NCBI GenBank assembly: GCA_037176705.1
Contig: JBAWUJ010000071.1
Location: 310,001 to 374,000 of the forward strand
Reading direction: 5' to 3'
Length of the DNA: 64,000 nucleotides
Source: Molossus alvarezi
Taxonomy: Eukaryota > Chordata > Mammalia > Chiroptera > Molossidae
Under the pieces are notes generated by a model. It searched no databases and was not told where the DNA came from. It saw only the letters and a list, made by a program, of their open reading frames with translations. The position numbers were made by a program, and so were the translations under genes. Of this stretch, positions 37,520 to 50,670 are shown piece after piece (positions within the stretch are counted from its first letter, which is position 1; each line of letters begins with the position of its first letter).

Positions 37520-39115
37520 TTCCATGGAACACTAGCTAGTTTCTTCCATGGAACACTAGCCAGTTCATTCCCTAAAACATTAAATATTTTATCCATGCAA
37601 CACTAAGTAGTTTCTTCCATAAAACACTAAGATGTTATTTTTATAAAACACTAACCTGTTCCTTCCATGGAACACTAGCTAGTTCCTACCATGGAACAAT
37701 AAGTAGTTCCGTCAATGAAAGACTAGATATTTCCTTCCATGGAACCCTAGTTAGTTCTTTCCATGGAACACAAGATCGTTATTTTTATGGAACACTAGCT
37801 ACTTCCTTTAATGGAACACTAACTAGTTCCTTCCATTGAAAAGTAAGTAGTTCCCTCCATGCAACACTTGCTAGTTCCTTCCATAAAACACTAAGTAGTT
37901 CCTTCCATGGAACACTAAGCAGTTCCTCCCATGGAACACTAGCTGCTGTTTTCCATGGATCACTAGCTAGTTAGTTCCATGGAACATGATGTAGTTTCTT
38001 CCATGTAACACTAAGTATTTCCTTCCTTGGAACATTAGCTGGTTTCTTTCATGGAACACTAACTAGTTCCTTCCATGGAACAATAAGTAGTGCCTTTCAA
38101 AGGAATACTAGCTAGTTCCTTCCATGGACCACTAGCTAGTAGCTCCATGGAACACTAAGTAGTTCCTTCCATGGAACACAAACGAGTTCCTTTCATGTAA
38201 CACTAGCTACTTCCTTCAATGGAACACTAGCTAGTTTTTTCAATGGAACTCTAGCTAGGTCCTTCCATTGAACACTAAGGAGTTCCTTCCATGGAACACT
38301 AGCTAGTTCATTCCTTAAAAAAGTAAGTAGTTTTTTCCATGGAACACTAAGTAGTTCCCTACATGCAACACAATGTAGGTCCTTCCATGGAACACTCGTT
38401 ATTTTTATCCATGGAACACTACCTAGTTCCTTCCATGGAACACTAAGTAGTTACTTCCATGTAACACAGTAGTTCCCTTTATGGAACTACTTGTTGTTCC
38501 TTCTATGTACACTAGGATGTTCCTTCCATGGATCACTAGCTGATTTCTTCCAAGGAAAACTAAGTACTTCCTTCCATGAAACATTAAGTGGTTTCATTCA
38601 TAGGACACTAACTTGTTCCTTCAATGGAACACTAACTAGTTCCTTCAATGAAACACTAAGAAGTTCCTTGTATTGAACACTAGCTTGATTCTTCCATGGA
38701 ACACAAGGAGGTTCCTTCCATGGAACACTAGGTAGTTCCTTCCATGGAACAGTAAGTAGTTCCTTGCATGAAACACTAATTAGCTCCTTGCATGGAACAC
38801 TAGCTAGTTTTTTGTATGGAACAAAAGGTAGTTTCATACATGGAACAGTAGCTAGTTGCTTCCATAAAACACTAAGTAGTTCCTTCCATGGATCACTAGC
38901 TAGGTGCTTCTATGAAACACTAAGTAATTTTTATTATGGAACACTAGCTAGTTCCTTCCATGGACACTAGCTAGTTTCCTCCATGGAACACTAGCCAGTT
39001 CATTCCCTAAAACATTAAATATTTTATCCATGCAACACTAAGTAGTTTCTTCCATAAAACACTAAGATGTTATTTTTATAAAACACTAACCTGTTCCTTC
39101 CATGGAACCCTAGCT
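37520..39115 (+). repeat. 1,435-bp duplication, near-identical ends
   Basis: The stretch 37,561-37,672 recurs at 38,996-39,107 with no difference that I can see, and similarity continues about 40 bp upstream with one substitution and one 2-bp gap. It includes unusual monomers such as ATTTTATCCATGCAAC and GATGTTATTTTTATAAAAC. The spacing of 1,435 bp is 5 bp short of 60 monomers. Most neighbouring monomers differ from each other by 10-25%, so this is the youngest duplication I found. Confidence 0.88.
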
Positions 39116-40669
39116 AGTTTCTTCCATGGAACACTAAGTATTTCTTTCCATGGAACACTAAGTAGTTCCTTCTACAGAACACTAGCCAGTTCCTTCCATG
39201 GAACAGTATCTTGTTACTTCCGTGGAACACTAAGTAGTTTCTTGCATCGACCTAAATAGTTTTTTTAAGGAACACTAACCAGATCCTTCCATGGAACACT
39301 AGTTAGTTCCTTCTATGGAACACTAAATTTTTTCTTCCGTTAAACACTAGGAAGATACTTCATTGGAACACTAGCTAATTCCTTCTTTGGAACACTAGTT
39401 CCTACCATGGACCACTAGCTCCTACCATTGAACACTAGGAAGTTCCTTCCATGGAACACCAAGTAGTTTTTCCATTCAGAACTAAGTAGTATCTACCATT
39501 AAACATTATCTAGTTCCTTCTATGGTACACTAAATATACCCTTCCATGGAACACTAAGTAGTTTTTTCCATGGAAACGTAACGTCTTCCTTTCAAGGAAC
39601 ACTAGCTAGTTTTTTTTCATGGAACACTAAGTAGTTTCTTTCATGGAACACTAAGTAGTTCTTTCCATGGAACACTAAGTAATTTCTACCTTGGAACGCA
39701 AGCCAGTTCCTTTCATGCATCACTAGCTAGCTCCTTCCATGGAACACAAGCTAGTCCCTTTCATAAAACAGTAGCTAGTACCTTCCATGGAACACTACGT
39801 TGTTCTTTCCATGGAATACTATGTAGTTCGTCCATGGAACACTAACTTGTTTTTTCCATGGAACACTAAGTAGTTCCTTTCATGGAACACTATCTAATTT
39901 CTTTCATGGAACAATAAGTAGTTTCTTCCATGTAACAGTAAGTAGTTTCTTGCATGGAAAACTAAGTAGTTCCTCCATGCAACACTAGTTTGTTTTTTTC
40001 ATGGAACACTAAGTAGTTCCTTCCATGAAACCCTAGCTAGTTTCTTCCATGGAACACTAGCTAGTTTCTTCCATAGAACTCTAAGTAATTTCCTCCATGG
40101 AACACTAGCTAGTACTTTCCTTGGAACACTATCTTGTTCATTCAATGAAAAACTAAGTAATTCCTTCCATGCAACACTAGCCTGATCTTGCCATGGAACA
40201 CTAAGTAGTTCCTTCTATGGAACAATAAGTAGTTTCTTTTATAGAACAGTAAGTAGTTCCTTCCATGTAACACTAGATAGATCCTTCCATAGGAAAATAA
40301 GTCATTCTTTCCATTGAACGCTACGTAGTCTCTTTCTTGGAACACCAGCTAGTTCCTTCCATGGAACACTAGCTAATATTTTCCATGAAAGTCTAAGTGT
40401 TCCCTCCATTGAACACCAATTACTTCCTTCCATGGAAAACTAAGTAGTTCCTTCCTTGGAAAACTAAGTACTTTCTTCAATGGAACAGTAACTTGTTCCT
40501 TCCACGGAAAACTAACTTGTTCCTTCCAATGAACACTAGCTAGTTCCACACCTGGTACACTAAGTAGTTTCTACCATGGACACTAAGTAGTTTCTTAATT
40601 GAAAAACTAAGTATATCCTTCCCTGGAACACTAGCTAGTTCCATTACTGGTACACAAGCTATTTGCTTC

Positions 40670-43600
40670 CATGGAACATTAAGTAGTTACTTCCACGAAA
40701 CCCTAGGTAGATTCTTCCATGCCAAACTTGCTATTTCCTTCCATGGAACACTAGCTAGCGCATTCCCTGGAACACTAGCTATTTCTTTTCATGGGATACT
40801 AAGTAGTTCCTTCAATTGACTGTAGGTAGTACCTTACATAGAACGCTAGCTAGTTCCTCCATGGAACATTAGCAAGTTTCTTCCATGGAACACCAGATAG
40901 TTCCTTCCACAAAATTTGAGTAGTTTCTTCCACGGAACACGAGCTAGATCCGTCCATAGGACACTAAGCAGTTCCTTCAATGAAACACTAAATATTTTTT
41001 TCCATGGAACACTAAGTAGTTCCTTCCATGGAACACTAGCTAGTTCTTTTCATGGAACACTAGCTAGTTCCTTCCATGGAACACTAAGTAGTTCCTTTCA
41101 TGAAACAATAAGTAGTTCCTTCCATGGAACACTAAGTACTTCTTTGTATTGAACACTAGCTAGTTTCTGTCATGTAACACTAAGTAGTTCCTGCCATGGA
41201 ACATTAAGTAGTTACTTCCATGATACCTTAAGTAGTTTCTTCCATGGAAAACATGCTAGTTCCTTTCATGGTACATTGTATAGTTACTTGCATGGTCAAG
41301 AACTAGTTTCTCCAGGGGAAACTAACTAGTTTCTTCCATGGAACACTAGCTAGTTCCTTCCATAGAACACTTGGTGGTCCTTTCTATGGAAAACTAACTA
41401 GCCCTTTCCAAGGAAACCTTCCTAGTTCTTTCCATGGAACACTAGCAAGTTCCTTCAATGGAACGGTAAGTAGTTCCTTCCATGGAATACTAGCCAGATC
41501 TTTCCATGGAACACTAAGTAGTTTCTTCCATGTAACTTTAGTAGTTCCTTCCATGGAACACTAGATAGTTCTAGCTGTTTCCTTCCATGGAACACTAACT
41601 AGTTACTTCCGTGTAACTCTAGCCAGTTTCTTCAATGAAAAATTAAGTATTTTTTCCATGAAACACTAAGTAGCACCTTCCATGGAACAGTAACTATTTC
41701 CATCCATGGAACACTAGCTAGTTTATTCCATGGGACACTAAGTAGTTCCTTCAGTTGAATATTATGTAATCCCTTCCATGAAACACTAGCTAGTTCCATC
41801 CATGGACCACTAAGTAGTTCCTTCCATGGGACACTAAGTATTTTCTTCCATGTAACACTAAGTAGTTGCTTCCATGGAAGACTCACTAGTTCTTTACATG
41901 GAACATTACTAGTGGATTCCATGGAATACTAAGTTGTTTCTTCCATGAAACACTAAGTAGTTCCTTGTATGGGACATTAGACAGTTCCTTTCATGGAACA
42001 GTAGTTTTTCTCTCCATGGTACCCCAAGTAGTTTCTTCCATGAAAACTAACTAGTTCCTTCCATGGTATACTATGTAGTTTATTCCATGAAACAATAAGT
42101 AATTTTTTCCATGGAACACTAACTTGTTCCTTCCATGGAACACTAGCTAGTTCCTTCCATAGAACACTATTGCTTCCTTCCATTGAACACTAAGTAGTTA
42201 CGTCCATGAAACACTAAGTACTTCATTCCATTGAGCACTAAGTACTTCCTTCCATGGGACAGTAACTTGTTCCTTCCATGTAACACTAACTTCTTCCTTC
42301 AATTGTACACTAGATAGTTCCTTCCATGAAACACTTAGCAGTTCCTATATAAAACACTAAGTATTTCCTTCCATAAAAAACTAAGTAGATTCTTCCCTGA
42401 AACACTAGCTCGTTCCTTTTCTGGAACACTAGCTATTTGCTTCCATGGAACATTAAGTATTTACTTCCATAAAACACTAAGTAGTTTCTTCCAAGGAAAA
42501 CTTGCTAGTAACTTCCATGAAACACTAGCCAGTGCATTCCCTGGAACACTAGCTAGTTCTATTCATGTAACACTAAGTTGTTCCTTCCATTGAACACTAA
42601 TAGTTCCTTCCATGGAACGCTAGATAGTTCCTCCATGGTACAATAGCTAGTTTATTCCATAAAACTGTAAGTAGTTTCTTCCACAAAACACTAAGTAGTC
42701 TTTCCCATGGAACACTAACTTGTTTTTTCATGGAACAGTAGCCAGTTTCTTCCATGAAAAACTAAGTAGTTCCTTCCTTGGAACACTAGCTACTTTCTTC
42801 CATGGAACACTAAGTACTTCCTTCCATGGAACAGTAACTTGTTCCTTCCGTTGACCACTAGCTGGTTCCTTCCATGGAACACTACTTAGTTTTTTCCATT
42901 GAACTCTAAGTAGTTCCTTACATAAGCACTAAGTAGTTTCTTCCATGGAAAACATGCTGGTTCCTTCCATGGTACATTGCATAGTTACTTGCATGGTACA
43001 CTAACTAGTTTCTTCCAGGGGACACTAACTAGTTTCTCCATTGGAACACTAACTAGTTCCTTCCATGGAACACTAGCTAGATCTTTCCATGGAACACTAA
43101 GTAGTTCCTTCCATGGAACTTTAGTAGGTCCTTCCATGGAACACTAGATAGTTCTAGCTGTTTCCTTCCATGGAACACTAACTAGTTACTTTGGTGTAAG
43201 TCTAGCTAGTTTCTTCTATGAAAAACTAAGTATTTTTTTCCATGGAACACTAAGTAGCACCTTCCATGGAAAAATAGCTAGTTCCATCCATGGAACACTA
43301 GCTAGTTTATTCCATGGAACACTAAGTAGTTCCTTCAGTTGAACATTATGTAATCCCTTCCATGAAATACTAGCTAGTTCCATCCATGGACCACTAAGTA
43401 GATCCTTCCATGGGACACTAAGTATTTTCTTCCATGGAACACTAAGTAGCACTTTCCATGGAACACTAGCTAGGTCCATCTATGAAACACTACCTAGATC
43501 CCTCCATGAGTCACTAAATAGTTCCTTCCATGGGAAATAAAGTATTTTCTTCCATGGAACCTAACTTGTTCCTTCCATGGAACACTAGCTAGTTCCTTCC

Positions 43601-43900
43601 ATGGAACACTACTAGTAGCTTCCATGGAACACTAAGTTGTTTCTTCCATGGAACACTAAGTAGTTCCTTGTATAAAACCTTAGCCAGTTCCTTCCATGAA
43701 ATAGTAGCTTTTTCTCTCCATGGAACACTAAGTAGTTCCTTTTATGAGACACTCAGTAATTCCTTCCAGGAAAAACAAAGTTGTTCCCTCCATGAAACAT
43801 TAAGTAGTTCCTACCATGGAACACTATCTTGTTTTTTCTTTTTAACACTGGCAGGTTCTTTCCAATGAACACTAAATAGTTTCTTTCATGGAACACTAAG
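40670..43900 (+). repeat. ~1.70-kb higher-order repeat (about 71 monomers), about two copies
   Basis: Paired landmarks: ACATGCTGG or ACATGCTAG at 41,251 and 42,952 (1,701 bp), CTAGATAGTTCTAGCTGTTT at 41,561 and 43,144 (1,583 bp), and TTCCTTGTAT at 41,961 and 43,664 (1,703 bp). The base period is about 71 monomers. The dip to 1,583 bp means that about five monomers are missing before the second landmark and are regained after it. GCATTCCCTGGAAC at 40,760 and 42,534 (1,774 bp) suggests the unit extends further left. Confidence 0.85.
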
Positions 43901-46900
43901 AATTTCTTTCCATTATTCACTGAGTAATATTTTTCATGGAACACTAACTAGTTCCTTCCGTGGAACACTAACTATTTCATTCCAAGGAACACTAGCTAGT
44001 TCCTGTCATGGAACACTAAGTAGTTCCATCCATGAACACTAAGTAGTTCTTTCGATGGAACACTAGCTAGTTTCTTCCATGGAACACTGGCTAGTTCCTT
44101 CCATGGTACACCAAGTAGTTCCTTCCATGGAACACTAAGTAGTGTTTTCCATGGAACACTAACGATTTCCATCCATGGAACACTAGATAGTTTCTTCCTT
44201 AAAACCCTAAGTAATTCCTTCAATGGAAAACTAAAAGGGTTCTTCCCTGGAACACTAGCTAGCTAGTTCCTTCCATGGAACACTTGCTAGTTCATTCCAT
44301 GAAACACTAGATAGTTCCTCTTCTGGAACTCTAGCTAGAACCTTCCATGAAACATTAGCTTGTTCCTACCATGGTACACTGAGTAGTTCCTTGCAAGGAA
44401 CAATAAGTAGTTTTTTCCATGGAACACTAAATTTTTTCTTCCATGGAACACTAGCTAGTTCCTTCCATGGAACGCTAGCAAGTTCCTTCCATGGAACGTT
44501 AGCAAGTTCCTTCCATGGAACACTATCTAGTTCCTTCCATGGAACAACAGCTAGTTTCTTCCATGGAACTTTAGCTAGTTCTTTCCATGAAACACGATCT
44601 AGTACCTTCCATGGAACACTAAGTAGTTCCTTGCATGCAACACTAGCTAGTTCCTCCCATGGAACAGTAAGTAATTCATTCCATGGAAAAATATGTATTT
44701 CTTTCAATGGAACAAACTAATTCCTTCAATGGAATACTAAGTAGTTTCTTCCATGGAACACTAGGTTGTTGTTTCCATGGATCACTAAGTAGATCCTTCC
44801 AAGAAACACTAAGTAGTTCCTTCCATGTACACTAGCTAGTTCATTAAAGGATCACTAGCCAGATTCTTCAATTGAACAGTAAGTAGTTCCTTTCATGCAA
44901 CATTAGTTAGTGTCTTACATGGAACACAGCTAGTTCATTCCATGGAACACTAGCAAGTTCCTTCCATGAAACACTATGGAGTTCCTTCCAGAAACACTAG
45001 GTAGTTCCGACCATGGAGAACTATGTAGTTTCTTCCAAGGAACACTAGCTAGTTTCTTTCATGGTACACTAGCTACTTTCTTTCATGTTACACTTGTTTC
45101 CTCATGGAACAGTAACTAGTTACCTCCATGGAGCACTAAGTAATTTTTTCCGTGGAACACTATGTAGTTCCTCCCATGGAACACTAAATAGTTCATTGCA
45201 TGGAAACTAAGTAGTTCCTCCATGGAACACTAGTTTGTTTTTTTAATGGAACACTAAGTAGTTTCTTCCATGAAACCCTAGCTCGTTACTTCCACAGAAC
45301 ACTAGCTAGTTCTTTCAATGGAACACTAAGTAGTTCCTTCCATGGAACACTAGCAAGTTCCTTCCTTGAAAAATTAAGTAGTTTTTTCCATTAAACGCTA
45401 AGTAGTCTCTTCCATGAAACACTAGCTAATTTCTTCCCTGGAACACAGGCTAGTTCCTTCCATGGAACACTAGCTTATTTTTTCCATGGAACTATAAGTA
45501 ATTCCTTCCATGGAACACTAAGTAGTTCCTTTCATGGACTCCTAGCGAGTTCCTTCCATCGCACACTACGTAGTTCCTTCCATGGAACACTAAGTAATTC
45601 CTTCCATGTAACATTAAGTATTTTTTTCCAAGGAACACTAAGTATGTCCTTCCATGAAACACTAAGTACTTCCTTGGGTTGAACACTAGCTAGTTTATGC
45701 CATGGAACAGTAAGTAGTTTTTTTCATAGAATATTAAGTAGTTACTTCCATAAAACCCTAAGTAGATTCTTCCATGGAAAACTTGCTATTTCCTTACATG
45801 GTACATTAATTAGTTTCTTACATGGGACACTAACTGGCACCGTCCATGGAAAACTAGCTAGTTCCTTCAATGAAACACTAGCTGGATTTTTTGATGTAAC
45901 ACTAAGAAGTTCTTCCATGGAACATTAAATCGTTCCTTCCACGGAACACTAGCTGTTTTTTTTTCATGGAACACTAAGTAGTTCTTCCAAAATCACTAAT
46001 TGGTTCCTTCCATGAAACACTAAGTATTTTCTTTCCTGGACACTCGGTACTTCCATCCAAGAAACACTAGCTAGTTCCTTCTTTGAAACTAATATTTTCT
46101 TCCTTTGGAACACTAGCTAGTTCCTTCCAGGGAACACTAGCTAGTTCTTTCCATGGAACACAGCCAGTTCCTTACATGGTACAGTAGCAAGTTGCTTCAA
46201 TGAAACACTAAGTAGTTTTATCCACGGAACACTAGCTAGTTCCATTAATGGAACAATAGCTGGTTTCTTTTATGACACACAAACTGGTTCCTTCCTTGGA
46301 ACACTATGTAGTTTCATCCATGGAATACTAAGTAGTTCCTTGCATCAAACACTAACTAGTTCCGTCCATGGAACACAAGCATGTTCTTTCCATGGAACAC
46401 CATCTAGTTTCTTTCATGGTACACTACCTACTTTCTTCCATGTTACACTAGCTAGCTTCTTCATGGAACACTAACTAGTTCCTTCCATGGAGCATTAAGT
46501 AGTTCTTTCCATAAAACACTAAGTAGTTCCTTCCATGGAACAATAGCTAGTTCCTTCCTTGAAAAACTACCTTGTTCATTCCATGGACACTAATCAATTC
46601 CTTCCATGAAACATTAGCTAGATCTTTCCATAGAACACTAAGTAGTTCCTTCCATGGACCTATAAGTAGTTTCTTCCATGTAACACTAATTAGTTCCTTC
46701 CATGGAACACTAGCTGGTTCTAAATGGTTCCTTCCATAAAAAACTAGATAGTTCTAACTAGTTTCCTCATGGAACACTAACTTGTTATTTTCATGGAGCA
46801 CTAAGTAGTTTTTTCCATGGAACATTAAGTAGTTCCTCCATGGAACACTATCTAGATCCTTTCACGGAACGCTTCCTAGTTCCTTCCATGGAACACGAAG

Positions 46901-47165
46901 TAGTTTCTTCCATGGAACACTAAGAAGGTTCTCTCATGGAAAAATAAGTAGTTCCTCCATAGAACACAAGTTTCTTTTTTTCATGGCACACTAAGTAATT
47001 TCTTCCATGAAACCCTAGCTAGTTCATTCCATGGAACACTAGCAAGTTCTGTCCATGGTACACTATGTAGTTACTTCCATGGAACACTAAGTATTTATTT
47101 CCTGCAACACTAGCTAGTTCCTTCCATGGAATGCTAGCTAGTTCATTCCATGAAACACTAGATAG

Positions 47166-47198
47166 TTGTGTTTTGTTTTTGTTTTTGTTTTGTTTTTT
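47166..47198 (+). repeat. (GTTTT)n expansion inside a satellite monomer
   Basis: G-punctuated T runs lie between CTAGATAG and ATGGAAAAC, again the TTCCTTCC slot. There is no adjacent transposon body, so it is read as local slippage. Confidence 0.85.
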
Positions 47199-47649
47199 AT
47201 GGAAAACTAGCTAGTTTCTTCCATGGAACATTAGCTAATTACTTCCATGGAACAATAGCTAGTTTCTTACATAGAACTTTAGCTAGTTCTTTCCATGAAA
47301 CACTATCTAGTACCTTCCACGGAACACTATGTAGTTCCTTGCAGGCAACACTAAGAAGTTCCCTCCATGGAACACTAGATAGTTTATCCAAGAAACACTG
47401 CCCAGTTCCTTCCATGGAACTTTAGCTAGATCCTGCCATAGAACACTAAGTAGTTATTTCCATGGAACACTAAGTAGTCTTTCCATGAAACACTAAGTAG
47501 TTATTTTCATTGAACCCTTAGTAGTTCCATCCACGGAACACAAACTAGTTTCTTCCAGAAAACACTAAATAGATGTTTCAATGGAACACAGCTAGTTCCT
47601 TCCATTGTACACTAAGTAGTTCCTTCCACGGAACACTGAGTAATTCTTT

Positions 47650-48080
47650 CCATGGAACACTAGCTAAAACTTTCCATACAACAATATCTAGTCCCTTCCA
47701 TAAAACACTAAGTAGTTTTATCCAGAGAACACTAAGGAGTTCCTTCCATGTAACACTTGCTATTTCCTTCCATAGAACACTAGCTAGTTTCTTCCATGGA
47801 ACAATAACAATTTCCTTCCATGGAATAGTAAGTAGTTTATTCAATGGAACATTCACTAGTTTCTTTTATGGAACACTAAGTAGTTTCATCTACGGAACAC
47901 AAGCTATTTCCTTCCATGGAAACTACGTTGTTCCTTTTATGTTACACTAAGTAGTTCCTTCCATGGAAGACTAAGTAGTTCTTTCCATAAAACACTAGCT
48001 AGATCTTTTCATACAACACTAGATAGTTCCTTCCATAAAACACTAAGTAGTTTTTTCCAGGGAACACTATGGATTTCCTT
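47650..48080 (+). repeat. 336-bp higher-order repeat, distant copy of 21,540-22,000
   Basis: CCATACAACA at 47,674 and its TCATACAACA counterpart at 48,009 repeat the unit seen at 21,571 and 21,907, with offsets of 26,103 and 26,102 bp. Flanking variants also match, including TTTCATCTATGGAACACAAG (TTTCATCTACGG here). The pair was already duplicated before the long-range copy was made, or the two loci exchanged sequence. Confidence 0.82.
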
Positions 48081-49552
48081 CCATGAACACTAGATAGTTT
48101 CTTGCATGCAACATTATGTAGTTCCTTTCAGGAAACCATAACGAATTCATTCCATGAAATACTAAGTAGTTACTTCCATGGAACACTAAGTAATTCCTTC
48201 CATGAAACACTAGCTAGGTCCATCCACGAAACACTAAGTAGTCCTTCCATGTAACACTAAGTATTTCCTTACATTAAACACTAAGTACTTCCTTTTATGG
48301 AACACTAGCTAGTACTTTCCATTGATCACTAGCAAGTTTGTTCCATGGGACACTAAGTAGTTCCTTCCATGGAAGACTAAGTACTTCCTTCATTGGAACA
48401 CTAGCTAGTTTTTGCCATAGAACAATAAGTAGTTTTTTTCCATTGATCATTAAGTAGTTCCTTTCATGAAACCTTAAGTTGTTTCTTCCATGGAAAACTT
48501 GCTAGTTCCTTCCATCGAACACTGTATTGTTACTTGCATGGAAAACTAACTAGTATCTTACATTCAACACTAACTAGTTCCTTCCATGGAACACTAGCTA
48601 CTTCCTTCCATGGAACACTAGCTATTTCATTTCATGGGACACAGAGTTGATCCTATCATTGAACACTAAGTAGTCCCTTCCATGGAACACCACCTAGTTC
48701 CTTCCATAAAACACTAGTTAGTTCTTTCCATGAAACAGTAACTAGTTCCTTCCGTGGAACAGTAAGTAGTTCCTTCCATGGAACGCTATTTAGTTCCTGC
48801 CATTAAACAGTATTCAGTTACTTTCATGAGACACTAGCTATTACTAGCTAGTTCCTTCCATGGAACACTAAGTAGTTCCTTCCATGGAACACTAAGTAGT
48901 TCCTTCTATGGAAAACTACACAGTACCTGCCATGGAACAGTAGTTGTTCCTTCCATGGAACACTAAGTAGTTTCTTCTATGGGACACAAAGTAATTTTTT
49001 TAATGGACCTCTAGATAGATTTTTCCATGGAACACTATTATTTTCTTCCATGGAATAGTATGTTGTTCCTTCCTTGGAACACTAGCTAGATACTTTCATT
49101 GAACACTAGCTAATTCCTTCCATGGAACACTATCTAGTGTTTACCATGGAACACTAACTAGATCCTTCCATGGAACACTAGCTAGTTCCTTCCATGGAAC
49201 AGTTGCTAGTTCCTTCTGTGAAACACTAAGTAGTTCCTTGCATGAGACACTAGCTAGTTTTTTCCATGGAACATGGAACACTAAGTAGTTCCTTCCATGG
49301 AACTCTAAGTAATTCGTTCCATGGAACACCAAGTTGTTCCTTTCATGGATCACTAGCTAGTTTTTTCCATGGAACACCAGCTAGTTCCTACCATGAAACA
49401 CTAAGGAGTTTGTTTCATGGAACACTAGCAGCTTCCCTACATGAAACACAAGCTGGCTTCTTTCATAAAACACTTGCTGTTTTCTTCCATAAAACACCAA
49501 GCAGTTCCTCCATTAAACACTAAGCGTTTTCCTCCATAGAACACTAGCTAGT

Positions 49553-50670
49553 TCCCTCCATGGAACAATAAGTAGTTTCTTCAATTGACACTAGCGAGTT
49601 ATTTCCATGGAGCACTATCTAGTTTTTTCCATGGAACTCTAAGTAGTTCCTTCCATGGACCACTAAGTAATTTCTTCCAAAGAATACTAGCTGGTTCCTT
49701 CCATGAAGCACTAGCTAGTTCTTTCCATGAAACACTAGCTAGTTCCTTTCATGAAACACTAAGTAGTTCCTTCCATGGAACATTAGCTAATTCCTTCTAT
49801 GAAACTCTAACTAGTGTTTTCCATGAAACACTATCTAGATTATTCCATGGAACACTATGTATTTCCTTCCATGAAACACTAAGTAGTTTCTTCCATGGAA
49901 CACTATCGAGTTCCTTTCATGGAACACTACCGAGTTACTTCCATGGAACACTAGCATGTTTCTACTATAGAACACTAGCTAGTTCTGTCTATGGAATACT
50001 TGCTAGTTTATTCAATGAAACATTAAGTAGTTCCTTTTACGGAACACTAAGTAGTTCCTTCCATGGAACACTAGCAAGTCCTTTCATGGACCACTAGCTA
50101 GTTCCTTCCATGAAACACTAGATGGATCCTTCTATGGAACACTAAGTAGTTATTTCCATGGGATACTAAGTAGTTTCATCCATGGAACACTAAGTAGTAT
50201 CTTCCATGGAACAATAACTAGTTCCTTCCGTGGAACAGTAAGAAGTTCCTCCATAGAACCTTACTAGTTCCATCCATGGAACACTACGTAGTTTCCTCCA
50301 TGGAACAATAGCTAGTTTCTTTTATTGAACTCTAAATAGTTTCCTCAATGGAACACTAGGTTGTTCTTTGCATATAACAGTAGCTCGTTTCTTCCATGGA
50401 CCACTAAGTAGTTCCTTCCATGGAACACTTGCTAGTTTCTTCAACGGAACACTAGCTAGTTCCATCCATGGAACACTACGTATTTCCTTCCATGGAAGAC
50501 TAGCCAGTTTCTTCCATGGAACTCTAGGTAGATTTTTTTTATGGAACAGTGTGTAGTCCCTCCATGAAACACTAAATACTTCTTTTTATAGAACACTAAG
50601 GAGTTTGTTCCATGGAACACATAGTAGTATAATCTATGGAACACTAGTTACTTTCATCCATGGAACACTA
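49553..50670 (+). repeat. Kilobase satellite segment, copy A' (pair with 19,500-20,600)
   Basis: Right-hand partner of the segment at 19,500, in the same orientation and containing one additional 24-bp monomer near 49,620. It lies about 1.9 kb right of the 336-bp repeat copy, whereas the left partner lies about 2.0 kb left of its 336-bp repeat. The order of the two landmarks is therefore exchanged. Confidence 0.85.
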
